From JAIEPM01 sp964546815 (GTDB lineage Bacteria > Cyanobacteriota > Vampirovibrionia > Obscuribacterales > Obscuribacteraceae): a stretch of 64,000 nucleotides of DNA. Shown in pieces: positions 16,864 through 25,296 of the stretch. The position numbers and the translations under genes are program-made. Within the stretch, counting starts at the first letter, position 1. Every line of letters starts with the position of its first letter. Below the pieces are notes generated by a model. It was not told the DNA's origin and made no database searches. It saw nothing but the letters and a program-made list of their open reading frames with translations. The stretch covers positions 66,889 to 130,888 of the forward strand of contig CAZJLR010000012.1 in the NCBI GenBank assembly GCA_964546815.1, in the 5' to 3' direction.

Positions 16864-18427
16864 ATGGATATTAAGCTTAGTCACTCTGATTTGCTGCGCT
16901 CTGATGAGGAGACACTGAGCTCTTCTACAGACGGTGCCGAGACTGCCAGACTTTTTTTGTTTGAATCTTTTAGCAATCCTCAGGGGCGAGCACGACAGGC
17001 TGCTGTAGTCTCAGGCGGGCTGCTGCTTGGTGGCATTGCAGAGATTCCAAATCAAATTCAAAATCATCCGGCTGAAACTGTGGGGAAAGCGGCGGCTGCA
17101 TTTTGCTTTGGAAAGGTCCTTCAGTTGCTGATGGAAAGTCCTGTCCCAGAACTTCGGCGCGCGGCTATGGTGGGCGCTTTGCTCGGCTGTGTCGGCTCGA
17201 TTGTAGGCAGCACCAAAAGATGTTCTGCTGATAAAAGTTTGCAAGCCGCACTTAACAGCACATTCCATGAGAGTAGATTTGATTGTTTTTCTAATGCCAT
17301 GTCTACTTCGATGAAAGTGCTCGGCAAAGAAGGTTTTGACTTTGGGCTAAGCACCATAGCGTGCGCCGGTGGACTAAGGTTTCGTCCGTCTTCCATGTGC
17401 AAACCTGGTGAGACGCTTAGTATAAGTGAATCTCCTCGTAAGCCGTCTATCTTGGATGACGTTTTTGATAAGGAGGTTGAGGAAGAGACAAGTAGTTCTC
17501 AGAATGATGAGCCCACAGATTTCGATGACTATGAGACCGAATCTTCCGCGCCCTCCACGGACGAAGCTTCTCAATTTGATGAAGCTGCCGATGACGCCGA
17601 ATCTCCAACAGAAGATTCTCAAAGTGAATCAGAAGACGAAAGACGTGCGGATGAGGATTCTCGAAATGAATCGGAAGACGAAAGGCGTGCGGAAGAGGAT
17701 TCTCGAAATGAATCGGAAGACGAAAGGCGTGCGGAGGATGATTCTCGAAATGAATCGGAAGACGAAAGGCGCGCGGATGATGATTCCCGAAATGAATCGG
17801 AGGATGAAAGGCGCGCGGATGAGGATTCCCGAAATGAATCGGAGGATGAAAGGCGCGCGGATGAGGATTCTCGAAATGAACCGGAAGGTGGACGGAGCGC
17901 GGATGATGATTCTCGAAGTGAATCCGCGGATCCCACATGCCAAAATGACGATGCAGTCGAATCTTCCAACAACGAATATAACGGAGAAAAAAACGCAGAT
18001 GAAGAGCTTCAGAATGATTTCGACCCTCGATACCAAGTCGACGCGGCGGAGCCACTCAATCTAGACAGAGAGCCCCAAGTTGTCCCAGATGAGCCCCCGT
18101 ACTTGGATGAAGATCCTCGAATTGAGCCGGAAGATCCAAGCTATTCGGATGAAGATCCTCGAATTGAGCCGGAAGATCCAAGCTATTCGGATGAAGATCC
18201 TNNNNNNNNNNNNNNNNNNNNNNNNNNNNNNNNNNNNNNNNNNNNNNNNNNNNNNNNNNNNNNNNNNNNNNNNNNNNNNNNNNNNNNNNNNNNNNNNNNN
18301 NCGAATTGAGCCGGAAGATCCAAGCTATTCGGATGAAGATCCCCGAATGGAGCCGGAAGATCCGAGGTACCCGGATGAAGATCCCCCAATCGAGCCGTAT
18401 GGCAGTCCTTCACCCCTGCAGGAATAG
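16864..18427 (+). CDS. Acidic repeat protein interrupted by an assembly gap
   Basis: The N-terminal 180 residues contain two Ala/Gly/Leu-rich hydrophobic stretches (about residues 43-60 and 97-125). The rest is highly acidic and repetitive: about seven 14-residue units of the form SEDERRADEDSRNE, then units of RIEPEDPSYSDEDP. The 100-N gap at 18202-18301 falls exactly at a unit boundary. After it the same 14-residue motif resumes one frame off and ends at TAG 18425-18427. The frame change is an artefact of the arbitrary gap size: the real gap should be a multiple of 42 bases. I use ATG 16864; a TTG at 16825 is also possible and neither has a strong ribosome binding site. Function unknown; a disordered acidic tail is likely. 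Confidence 0.7.
17625..17918 (+). repeat. 42-bp tandem repeat (7 units) encoding an acidic 14-residue motif
   Basis: Seven consecutive 42-base units encode SEDERRADEDSRNE variants. Units differ mainly by synonymous or Asp/Glu changes; the last one (PEGGRSADDDSRSE) is the most diverged. Confidence 0.92.
18118..18385 (+). repeat. Second 42-bp tandem repeat, collapsed around the gap
   Basis: Units at 18118-18159 and 18160-18201 precede the gap and units at 18302-18343 and 18344-18385 follow it, each encoding RIEPEDPSYSDEDP or a close variant. The units flanking the gap are almost identical, which explains why the assembly broke here. Confidence 0.9.
18202..18301. other. Assembly gap of 100 N
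   Basis: Exactly 100 undetermined bases, the usual placeholder for a gap of unknown size, inside the 42-bp repeat. Confidence 0.99.
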
Positions 18428-18522
18428 ACTCAGTATCGCCGAGGCGACCGTAGACTTAGAATTCAACAAGAAGACTTTATGGGAGTATTTGGGGTATATT
18501 GGAATGAGTTAGAGGCCAATTA

Positions 18523-19017
18523 ATGTTCGAGTCTGTCAAAACCACCCGGCTCATTTTAACGGCATTTCTGGCAATTTCATTTGCCTTTCCTACTTTTGCG
18601 TCCAATCTCACCAGCCGCCCAGCGCAGTACAGTGAAGCTGTGCAGTCTTATAAAGACAAGAAATATTCTCAATCGCTGGCACAGTTTAAGCGAATGCACG
18701 ACGCCGGTATGTGTAATGACATGGTGCATTACTACATGGCACTCTGCTACCAATCACTAAGTCAAATTGCTGCGGCAAAATCGGAATATTACACCGTTGC
18801 TCGTTCCAAGAATGCGGCTCTGCGCCAGAATGCGCAATACGCTCTGGCGTCGTTAGATCAATGGAACCAGCATCGGCTTTATCAGGGCAACGGCAACAAC
18901 TTTTCGCGCTATAGCACTGCTCGCAGTGGTGGCAGTTCATTCTCATCTTCATATCGTCCACCACCGTTGAAAGAAATTACTATTGAGATGACTCCACCGG
19001 CTGGCGGAAGGTGCTGA
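18523..19017 (+). CDS. Secreted small TPR-like protein
   Basis: The N-terminus is a signal peptide (basic start, hydrophobic LILTAFLAISFAFPTFA core, likely cut after Ala-Ser near residue 27). Residues about 35-110 form two TPR-like helix pairs (YSEAVQSYKDKKYSQSLAQF, then a DMVHYYMALCYQ segment). The C-terminal 50 residues are Ser/Gly/Asn/Pro-rich and probably disordered. AGAGG lies 8 bases before the ATG. It is 67 bases upstream of the membrane protein gene at 19085, on the same strand. The role is unknown; a periplasmic or surface protein-interaction module is plausible. Confidence 0.75.
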   Translation: MFESVKTTRLILTAFLAISFAFPTFASNLTSRPAQYSEAVQSYKDKKYSQSLAQFKRMHDAGMCNDMVHYYMALCYQSLSQIAAAKSEYYTVARSKNAALRQNAQYALASLDQWNQHRLYQGNGNNFSRYSTARSGGSSFSSSYRPPPLKEITIEMTPPAGGRC

Positions 19018-19084
19018 GGGCGTTAGGGAGGCGGTAGGTTGCCGCTTAATTTCCTGAGATAGCGATGGGGTTGTACTCAACGAA

Positions 19085-20305
19085 ATGGATTCCTCCTGGC
19101 AGTGGCTAAGTCTATGTGGGCTTTACGTGCTTGTCTCTGCTTCTATGTTTGCAATCAAACGTCTGATGCTAGACAAAATGAAGCAAATAGCTTCGAATAC
19201 CTCATCGGTGTCTGTTTCGCCTGCTGAATTGGCATTTTTATTTCGCCCAGATGACTTAACTCATTGCATGGTTGTGACTGCTGTCGACCTATTGCAAAAA
19301 GGATTGAAGAGTCCGTCGTCTCTTGGCGAAGAGGTTTATGCGCTTGAATTTAAGCAAGAAATTTGGCGGGTGGTAACTGAATACATCAAGACCTGGTCAG
19401 AGCAAAAGACTCAAGCTTTGCTTCCTGAATTGAAGACCAGAAGTCCTGTAAAAATATTGACCGGGCTCTGGCGTATTCGCATCTTCTTGTTAGAGTCAAT
19501 CAAAGGCTTCTATGCTGAGTTCATAAAAGACCCTCTGCACATACGAAAATATTTCTCTGTCAGTGGATTAGTGCGGCTATTGGTTTCGCTTCTGGCAAGC
19601 AATTTGAAAATCAAATTGGGTGATAACGTACGTTCTGCATTATTATTGAAACGCTTGCTTGTCGACCCAGATTCCCGTCAACGCTGTTCCGACAAAATAA
19701 AAACGTTGGCGATTGTGCATCTTTGCATTAGTGCCTTGCTGTTTTATTTTTGCCCGTTGCAAATTTCTGCAATTGCTATTTTTGTCCTGGTAATTTTTAG
19801 TTTGAGTAACGCAATGGTGTTGCGTGGTCTGGCTCAGTTGGCTCAATCTGTTCCTTTCTTTGAAGAGGTAAATCTTGCTTTGAAGGGTATCAAAAGGCAG
19901 GGCATGAGAATTTCCATTTTGAAACTTCTCGTTTGGGTGATTCAGAAAGGTGTTTTGATATTGCTGTCGTCGGCAGGCATAATTGTCCTTGTGATTCAAA
20001 CTGTAGTGTTGTTTGAATTGTGCATGCCTAAAATGTGGCCATGGTATTTAAGCAGCATTGCCTTGTTTGTTTTCTCGGCCAATTCTCTAGTTATTTTAGA
20101 CGCGATTATCACATCGGTATGGCTGGCAAACACAGATCAAGTCACTTCAGAGGGTGATAAGGAAATCGCCCGCTGCCACACAAGGTTGCGAAATGTTGGG
20201 CCCATCAAGGCTTTGTCCAATTCATTGGCTGACCCTGAGTACAACGAAGAATTGTCCGAAGTGGTGGCATTGTATGGTATTGAAACTTTAGTTTTGCTTG
20301 CTTGA
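19085..20305 (+). CDS. Hypothetical polytopic membrane protein
   Basis: A 406-residue protein with an N-terminal membrane segment (about residues 5-25), a long hydrophilic region to residue 200, then about four to five membrane segments (about 206-248, 278-312 and 318-346) and a 60-residue cytoplasmic-type tail. No catalytic motif or known family is recognised. The ribosome binding site is weak. It converges with plsC, whose stop is 20 bases beyond its own. Confidence 0.7.
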   Translation: MDSSWQWLSLCGLYVLVSASMFAIKRLMLDKMKQIASNTSSVSVSPAELAFLFRPDDLTHCMVVTAVDLLQKGLKSPSSLGEEVYALEFKQEIWRVVTEYIKTWSEQKTQALLPELKTRSPVKILTGLWRIRIFLLESIKGFYAEFIKDPLHIRKYFSVSGLVRLLVSLLASNLKIKLGDNVRSALLLKRLLVDPDSRQRCSDKIKTLAIVHLCISALLFYFCPLQISAIAIFVLVIFSLSNAMVLRGLAQLAQSVPFFEEVNLALKGIKRQGMRISILKLLVWVIQKGVLILLSSAGIIVLVIQTVVLFELCMPKMWPWYLSSIALFVFSANSLVILDAIITSVWLANTDQVTSEGDKEIARCHTRLRNVGPIKALSNSLADPEYNEELSEVVALYGIETLVLLA

Positions 20306-20325
20306 AAAACTACTGCAAAATCAGT

Positions 20326-21102
20326 CTAAGCGATGGAGTGCTTCACTGCATCAGTTGCGCCGGAGATCGTTTTGCCTCGCATCTCGTCTAGAGTTTCACC
20401 CATAAGCTTGCGTACATGATCTCTAAATTGTTTTACGTTGCCACCAAATTCGCTGGGGTAGACGGCAGGCAGAACCTTGACGCGAATTGTGCCTCGGAAT
20501 TTAAGCATCATGGAGCCTTTCGGCAATAATGGTTGGGTGCCGTCGATGACGATTGGAATAACCGCCACGCCGCAATCAGTCGCCATCTTAAATGGTCCAT
20601 CGCGAAATTCTTGCATCTCTCCTGTTTCTGAGCGAGTACCTTCAGGGAAGATCATTATAGATGCGCCTTGCTTCAGCCAATTTCTGCAAGTAGCCATCAT
20701 CTCTTTGATGCTTTTTAGATCGCTGCGGACGATTTTGACATATTGATTGAAAGCCATGTTCCAACCGATGAATGGAATTTTGAATATGGACTCTTTTGAA
20801 ACCCACTTGAAAGGTTTGTTCAACCCATAAAGAACCATTATGTCCCACAATGATTGGTGGTTTGCCACCAGTACGTAAGTTTTGTCTGGCTCAATGTTGT
20901 CCAAGCCTTCAAAAGTACATTTCCAAAATGGATTGACCTGAATATAGTGAAAGCCCCACCAACAGGAGTACATGTGTACTAGTTTTCGATTGGGATCAGA
21001 CCATTTTGTTAGCAAACAGATAGCTGCTGATATCCATACCAGGAAAGCAGAAGTTATGAAAAAATAGGAGATATAGAGAATTGAAAGTACTTTCGTAATC
21101 AT
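20326..21102 (-). CDS. plsC: 1-acyl-sn-glycerol-3-phosphate acyltransferase
   Basis: A 258-residue membrane-associated acyltransferase. The two hallmark motifs are present: NHQSLWD (NHx4D; His82, Asp87) and FPEGTRS (152-158). A hydrophobic N-terminal segment at about 5-33 anchors it. The enzyme acylates lysophosphatidic acid at the sn-2 position to give phosphatidic acid for phospholipid synthesis. It lies downstream of ileS on the same strand with a 224-base gap that contains a GC-rich palindrome, so it may have its own promoter. Confidence 0.93.
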   Translation of the reverse strand: MITKVLSILYISYFFITSAFLVWISAAICLLTKWSDPNRKLVHMYSCWWGFHYIQVNPFWKCTFEGLDNIEPDKTYVLVANHQSLWDIMVLYGLNKPFKWVSKESIFKIPFIGWNMAFNQYVKIVRSDLKSIKEMMATCRNWLKQGASIMIFPEGTRSETGEMQEFRDGPFKMATDCGVAVIPIVIDGTQPLLPKGSMMLKFRGTIRVKVLPAVYPSEFGGNVKQFRDHVRKLMGETLDEMRGKTISGATDAVKHSIA

Positions 21103-21294
21103 CGCCGACCCTGTCTTTAAGCCGAAATCGACATCTCTGGAATCTAAGCTTTAGTTTATCAGGCTGTGACTGCCACAACACGAAAACTATTCTAATCCAA
21201 GCGGACAATGCAAATTTGCTCGAGCTTGCATAAAAGCTCGTGAATAGAAGTAGATGAGGCACAGTAGTGCAATTTGGGCTTGAGAATAAGCTGA

Positions 21295-21315
21295 GGGCGG
21301 CGCATGGCGCCGCCC
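21295..21315. repeat. GC-rich REP-like palindrome
   Basis: GGGCGGCGC-ATG-GCGCCGCCC has perfect 9-base arms and a 3-base loop, 12 bases after the ileS stop. No T-run follows on either strand. A closely related palindrome occurs at 63790-63810, differing by one compensated base pair. Confidence 0.7.
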
Positions 21316-21326
21316 CTACAATTGGC

Positions 21327-24158
21327 TTATTTTCGGTCTATAGCTACTGCTTGTGAGCAGTTGTCGCAGTATTCTGGGAAGTCGGCATGCTTGCCCACTT
21401 CTTCGGAGAATTTCCAGCAGCGTCCGCATTTTTGACCGAGAGCAGGAAGTACAACGACTCTGATACCAGATTCGTTGACGTCTGCCAAAAATCCGTTGCT
21501 TTCTGGCAAGCCCTGCTCTGCGCTCAATACTTTCGCTTGCGAGGTGATGAATATGCCGGCTAGATTAGCCTCAAGCGAATTTAGCTTTTTGACTATTTCG
21601 GCATTCTCAAGCTTGAGCGTAACCTGGGCTTCTAGAGAACTTCCAATCTTTCTGTCAGTGCGAGCCAATTCAAGCGCCTTGTTGACCACATTGCGAACAT
21701 TGATAAGGTCTTTCCAGAAGTCGTGAAGCTCTGGCTTGAGGTATTCATTCTTGACCGATGGAAAATCTGTGAGCAATACGCTAACTTCCTTCCCTCTCAG
21801 TGACTCTGGAGTATGGCTCCAGATGTCTTCTGCAAGGTGGGGAGTTACCGGTGCCAACAGGCGAACAAGAACTTGCAACACTTCGTGCAATACGGTTTGT
21901 ATTGCTCTGCGTTTTGATGATTTTTTCGCGTCTGTGTAGAGGCGGTCTTTAACGATGTCGAAATAGAAGCTGGAAAGCTCTACGTTGCAGAAATTGAGCA
22001 GTACCTGGTAGTACTTGAAAAATTCATATCTGTCGAAGTCGCCTTTGACTTGTGCAACTACTTCTTGCAGTCTGTGCAAAATGTATTTGTCGAGGTCGCT
22101 AAGGTCATCATATTTCACTGCGTCAGCAGGACTGAACTCATGAAGGTTGCCCAGGAGAAATCTCGCGGTATTGCGGAGCTTGCGGTATATTTCAGCAAGC
22201 TGCGCAAGCATGTTCTTTCCGATTGGTATGTCGTCAGTGTAATTAACTGATGCAACCCAGAGGCGTAAAACATCAACACCGTATTGTTTGATGACTTCTT
22301 CCGGCTCGACACCATTGCCCAATGACTTAGATAGCTTGCGCCCGCTTTCGTCTACCACAAATCCGTGTGTGAGCACGGTTTTGTACGGCGCGCGACCGTG
22401 AACGGCAACGCTGGTCAGCAATGAACTCTGGAACCATCCGCGGTGCTGGTCGCTTCCTTCCAAATACATTTCACATGGGGTACCGCGAAGCTCGGGACGG
22501 GCGTCTAGAACTGCGGCATGCGTGGTGCCTGAATCGAACCAGACATCCATGATGTCTGTTTCTTTCGTAAATTCAGTACCGCCGTCTTCGCAAGTAAATC
22601 CTTTGCCCAGGAAATGTTCTGGCTCGTGAAGCCACCAGGCATCAGAACCTTCTTTCTCAAACACATCGGCGACGCGATTTATCACGTCGTCGTTGAGAAT
22701 TGGTTTGCCTGATTTCTTGGAATAGAATACGGGGATTGGAACACCCCAGGCACGTTGACGGCTGATGCACCAATCTGAACGCTTCTCTACCATTGAGTAG
22801 ATGCGATTGCGTCCCGATGCGGGCAGCCATTCGACCTGGTCTATTGCAGCCAGAGCTTGTTTGCGAAATCCGTCAACTGAAGCAAACCATTGCTCGGTGG
22901 CGCGGAATATCAATGGTTTTTTGCACCGCCAGCAGTGCGGATAACTGTGCGTCGTCTTCGCATGCTGAAGTAGTTTGCCCAGCTCTTGAAGATGTTCGAT
23001 GATGGGTTGATTTGCCTTGTCATAGCGCGTACCGGCAAACTTTCCGCCTTCGTCAGTGAATATACCTCTGCCGTCGACAGGAGAAAGAACTCCGATTTTA
23101 TACCTGTTGCCCAAGATAAAGTCGTCCGGACCATGTCCAGGTGCCGTGTGAACGCAGCCTGTACCAGTGTCGTCTGTGACGTGCTCGCCCACCATGAGCA
23201 AGCTGCGTCTGTCGATGAACGGGTGCACGCATTCAAGTAAATCAAACTCTTTGCCGCGTGCTGTAGCTAGTACGCTTGTCGTACTTTCATCGATGTTTGC
23301 TGCCGCCAGAACGGACGAGCGCAATTTCTCTGCTACGACAAGCACGCCATGCTCAACGGTTTTGACAAACTGATATGTGAAATCAGGATGCACAGCTATA
23401 CCCAGGTTTGCTGGAAGTGTCCATGGAGTCGTCGTCCATATTACGAACGAAACTTCTGCTTCGTTTTGCACCGCTTCAGGCAGCTTACTTTTAGATTCAG
23501 CTTTAACAGGAAATTTAACGAAGATGGCGTCAGACGTGTGGTCTGCATATTCAACTTCAGCTTCAGCCAGGGCCGTTTCGCAATTTGGACACCATGAAAC
23601 AGGCTTCAAACCTTTGTAGAGGTAGCCAGCTGCAGCCATTTTTCCAAATACTCTTATTTGTGCTGCTTCAAATTTTGGGTCTAGCGTGATGTATGGATGC
23701 TCCCAATCGCCCCAAACACCAAGGCGCTTGAAGTTTGCTTCTTGTCCTTTTAAATTTGCCAGAGCAAAATTTTTGCAGCGTGTGCGCAATTCAACCGGCG
23801 TCATAGAAGCCCGCCCGCCTTTTACGTCTTTTAGAACCGCGTTTTCGATTGGCAGTCCGTGACTGTCATAACCAGGCACGTAAGGCGAATAAAAGCCGCT
23901 CAACGCTTTGTATTTGGTGACTATGTCCTTCAATATTTTATTCAGCGCAGTACCGATGTGTATCTTGGCTGAACTTAAATAGGGAGGTCCATCATGCAAA
24001 ATAAACTTTGGCTGCGACTCGCGTTGCTTGAGGTTTTTAGCGTATACGTCGTTGGCTTCCCATGTTTTCTGGATTTCCACTTCTCGAACAGCACTATTAG
24101 CTTTCATTGGGAACGTAGTTTGGGGAAGGTGGACGGTGCTCGGTTTATCACTACTCAT
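21327..24158 (-). CDS. ileS: Isoleucyl-tRNA synthetase
   Basis: A class Ia synthetase of 943 residues charging tRNA-Ile in the cytoplasm. The ATP-site HIGH motif appears as HIGT (67-70) and the KMSKS loop as KLSKS (about 606-610). The editing (CP1) domain carries the TGTGCVHTAPGHG segment, and the C-terminus has a CGRC...CDNC zinc-finger (last 40 residues). I chose ATG 24158 (MSSDKPS) over the upstream in-frame ATG at 24197 because AAAGGA lies 9 bases before it and the extra 13 residues would overlap the terminator-proximal leader. A strong terminator hairpin lies 38 bases upstream of this start. Confidence 0.97.
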   Translation of the reverse strand: MSSDKPSTVHLPQTTFPMKANSAVREVEIQKTWEANDVYAKNLKQRESQPKFILHDGPPYLSSAKIHIGTALNKILKDIVTKYKALSGFYSPYVPGYDSHGLPIENAVLKDVKGGRASMTPVELRTRCKNFALANLKGQEANFKRLGVWGDWEHPYITLDPKFEAAQIRVFGKMAAAGYLYKGLKPVSWCPNCETALAEAEVEYADHTSDAIFVKFPVKAESKSKLPEAVQNEAEVSFVIWTTTPWTLPANLGIAVHPDFTYQFVKTVEHGVLVVAEKLRSSVLAAANIDESTTSVLATARGKEFDLLECVHPFIDRRSLLMVGEHVTDDTGTGCVHTAPGHGPDDFILGNRYKIGVLSPVDGRGIFTDEGGKFAGTRYDKANQPIIEHLQELGKLLQHAKTTHSYPHCWRCKKPLIFRATEQWFASVDGFRKQALAAIDQVEWLPASGRNRIYSMVEKRSDWCISRQRAWGVPIPVFYSKKSGKPILNDDVINRVADVFEKEGSDAWWLHEPEHFLGKGFTCEDGGTEFTKETDIMDVWFDSGTTHAAVLDARPELRGTPCEMYLEGSDQHRGWFQSSLLTSVAVHGRAPYKTVLTHGFVVDESGRKLSKSLGNGVEPEEVIKQYGVDVLRLWVASVNYTDDIPIGKNMLAQLAEIYRKLRNTARFLLGNLHEFSPADAVKYDDLSDLDKYILHRLQEVVAQVKGDFDRYEFFKYYQVLLNFCNVELSSFYFDIVKDRLYTDAKKSSKRRAIQTVLHEVLQVLVRLLAPVTPHLAEDIWSHTPESLRGKEVSVLLTDFPSVKNEYLKPELHDFWKDLINVRNVVNKALELARTDRKIGSSLEAQVTLKLENAEIVKKLNSLEANLAGIFITSQAKVLSAEQGLPESNGFLADVNESGIRVVVLPALGQKCGRCWKFSEEVGKHADFPEYCDNCSQAVAIDRK

Positions 24159-24195
24159 TGTTGTTTCCTTTCCAAAGCGACAGGCGCCTAATAAC

Positions 24196-24220
24196 AAAAA
24201 ATCCAGCGGCGGGCGCTGGA
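24196..24220 (-). terminator. Intrinsic terminator in the 5' leader of ileS
   Basis: On the minus strand TCCAGCG, a 5-base loop and CGCTGGA form a perfect 7-bp GC-rich stem immediately followed by six T. It lies between the divergent suhB and ileS genes, oriented toward ileS, so it would act on the ileS leader transcript (attenuation) rather than end another gene. No classical T-box core is seen. Confidence 0.75.
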
Positions 24221-24471
24221 GCGAATCATTTATGAATTCGCACCAGTCTATTTAGTTGCTAATAATGCCTGCTTGAACGCGGAGCGCTGAATTCACAAAA
24301 CCTCCAGAGCAATTGCTGCTCGGACTTGAAGGACCTAGTTTGTATTAGAACCGAAGCTCATGGCAATATCAACAAGACCGCAATGCCTTTTAATGAATCT
24401 TATTCGGATTTTGTCTGTCGATTCAATCGGCTTAATCTAGTAAACTAAGCTCCATTTGCTCTGGAGGCATC
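24221..24471. other. Divergent intergenic region between ileS and suhB
   Basis: About 250 bases that must hold both promoters and the ileS leader. On the minus strand a CAGCGCTCCGCG stretch (near 24277-24290) can pair in part with the 5' arm of the terminator at 24196-24220. No small gene or recognised riboswitch is seen. Confidence 0.35.
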
Positions 24472-25281
24472 ATGAGTCTTGAAAATGTTCGTGCCACAGC
24501 CCAGAAAGCCGCCGATGCTGCCGGCTCTATTTTGCGTGACAAGCTGGGGAAACTCAGTGGCATCGATTACAAGGGTGCTTTTAACCTTGTGACTGAGGCT
24601 GACAAACAGTCTGAGGCAGAGGTCATTCGCATAATTCGTGAACAGTTTCCAGACCACCAAATTTTGGGCGAAGAATCAGGTGCGCACAAAACAGCTTCAA
24701 AACAGCGCTGGCTGATTGATCCTCTTGATGGAACAACAAATTATGCGCACACATACCCCTTCTTCTGCGTTTCTATAGGCTTTGAAGATGACGGCAAAAT
24801 GATGTTTGGCCTGGTGTACAACCCAGTGTCAAATGAAGTCTTTCATGCTGAACGCAACAAAGGTGCTTATCTTGGGCAAAGCAAGATACGCTGTTCGAAA
24901 ACACCGACTCTCGGAGAGAGCTTACTGGCGACAGGCTTTCCACCGGACACAGCAAAAGCCAAGTATGCCAATATGACTCAGTTTCATAAGCTTACAAACC
25001 TTTGTCATGGTGTGCGTCGCGACGGTTCTGCCGCATTAGATTTGTGTTTTGTAGCCTGTGGTCGCAGCGACGGATTCTGGGAATACAAACTCAGTCCCTG
25101 GGACTTGGCTGCTGGCACTCTGATTGTCGAAGAGGCGGGCGGCAAAGTCACAGATCCAACGGGCACTAAATTTGACATAGACTCAGGCCATGTACTTGCA
25201 AGCAATTCGCATATTCACGACGAAATTATGCAGGCTTTGCAAGAATGCGAAAATGCCGCGCATCAATCTCAAAGTGTTTGA
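24472..25281 (+). CDS. suhB: Inositol-1-monophosphatase family phosphatase
   Basis: A 269-residue metal-dependent phosphatase. The lithium-sensitive family motifs are present: GEE (66-68), DPLDGT (83-88) and the C-terminal WDLAAG (210-215). It hydrolyses inositol monophosphate or related sugar phosphates; SuhB homologues can also act in ribosomal-RNA antitermination. GGAGG lies 6 bases before the ATG. It is divergent from ileS and converges with the kinase gene ending at 25297. Confidence 0.93.
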   Translation: MSLENVRATAQKAADAAGSILRDKLGKLSGIDYKGAFNLVTEADKQSEAEVIRIIREQFPDHQILGEESGAHKTASKQRWLIDPLDGTTNYAHTYPFFCVSIGFEDDGKMMFGLVYNPVSNEVFHAERNKGAYLGQSKIRCSKTPTLGESLLATGFPPDTAKAKYANMTQFHKLTNLCHGVRRDGSAALDLCFVACGRSDGFWEYKLSPWDLAAGTLIVEEAGGKVTDPTGTKFDIDSGHVLASNSHIHDEIMQALQECENAAHQSQSV

Positions 25282-25296
25282 TAGTTTGGCTCAGCC

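Noticed and set aside
17447..18055. Minus-strand reading frames across the acidic repeats
   Set aside because: Antisense shadows of the 42-bp repeats; repetitive without an independent start signal.
18202..18427. True frameshift in the acidic repeat protein
   Set aside because: The frame change lies across the 100-N placeholder, whose length is arbitrary.
24158..24471. Classical T-box riboswitch for ileS
   Set aside because: The terminator is there but the conserved T-box core (AGGGTGGNACCGCG-like) is not found on the ileS-leader strand.
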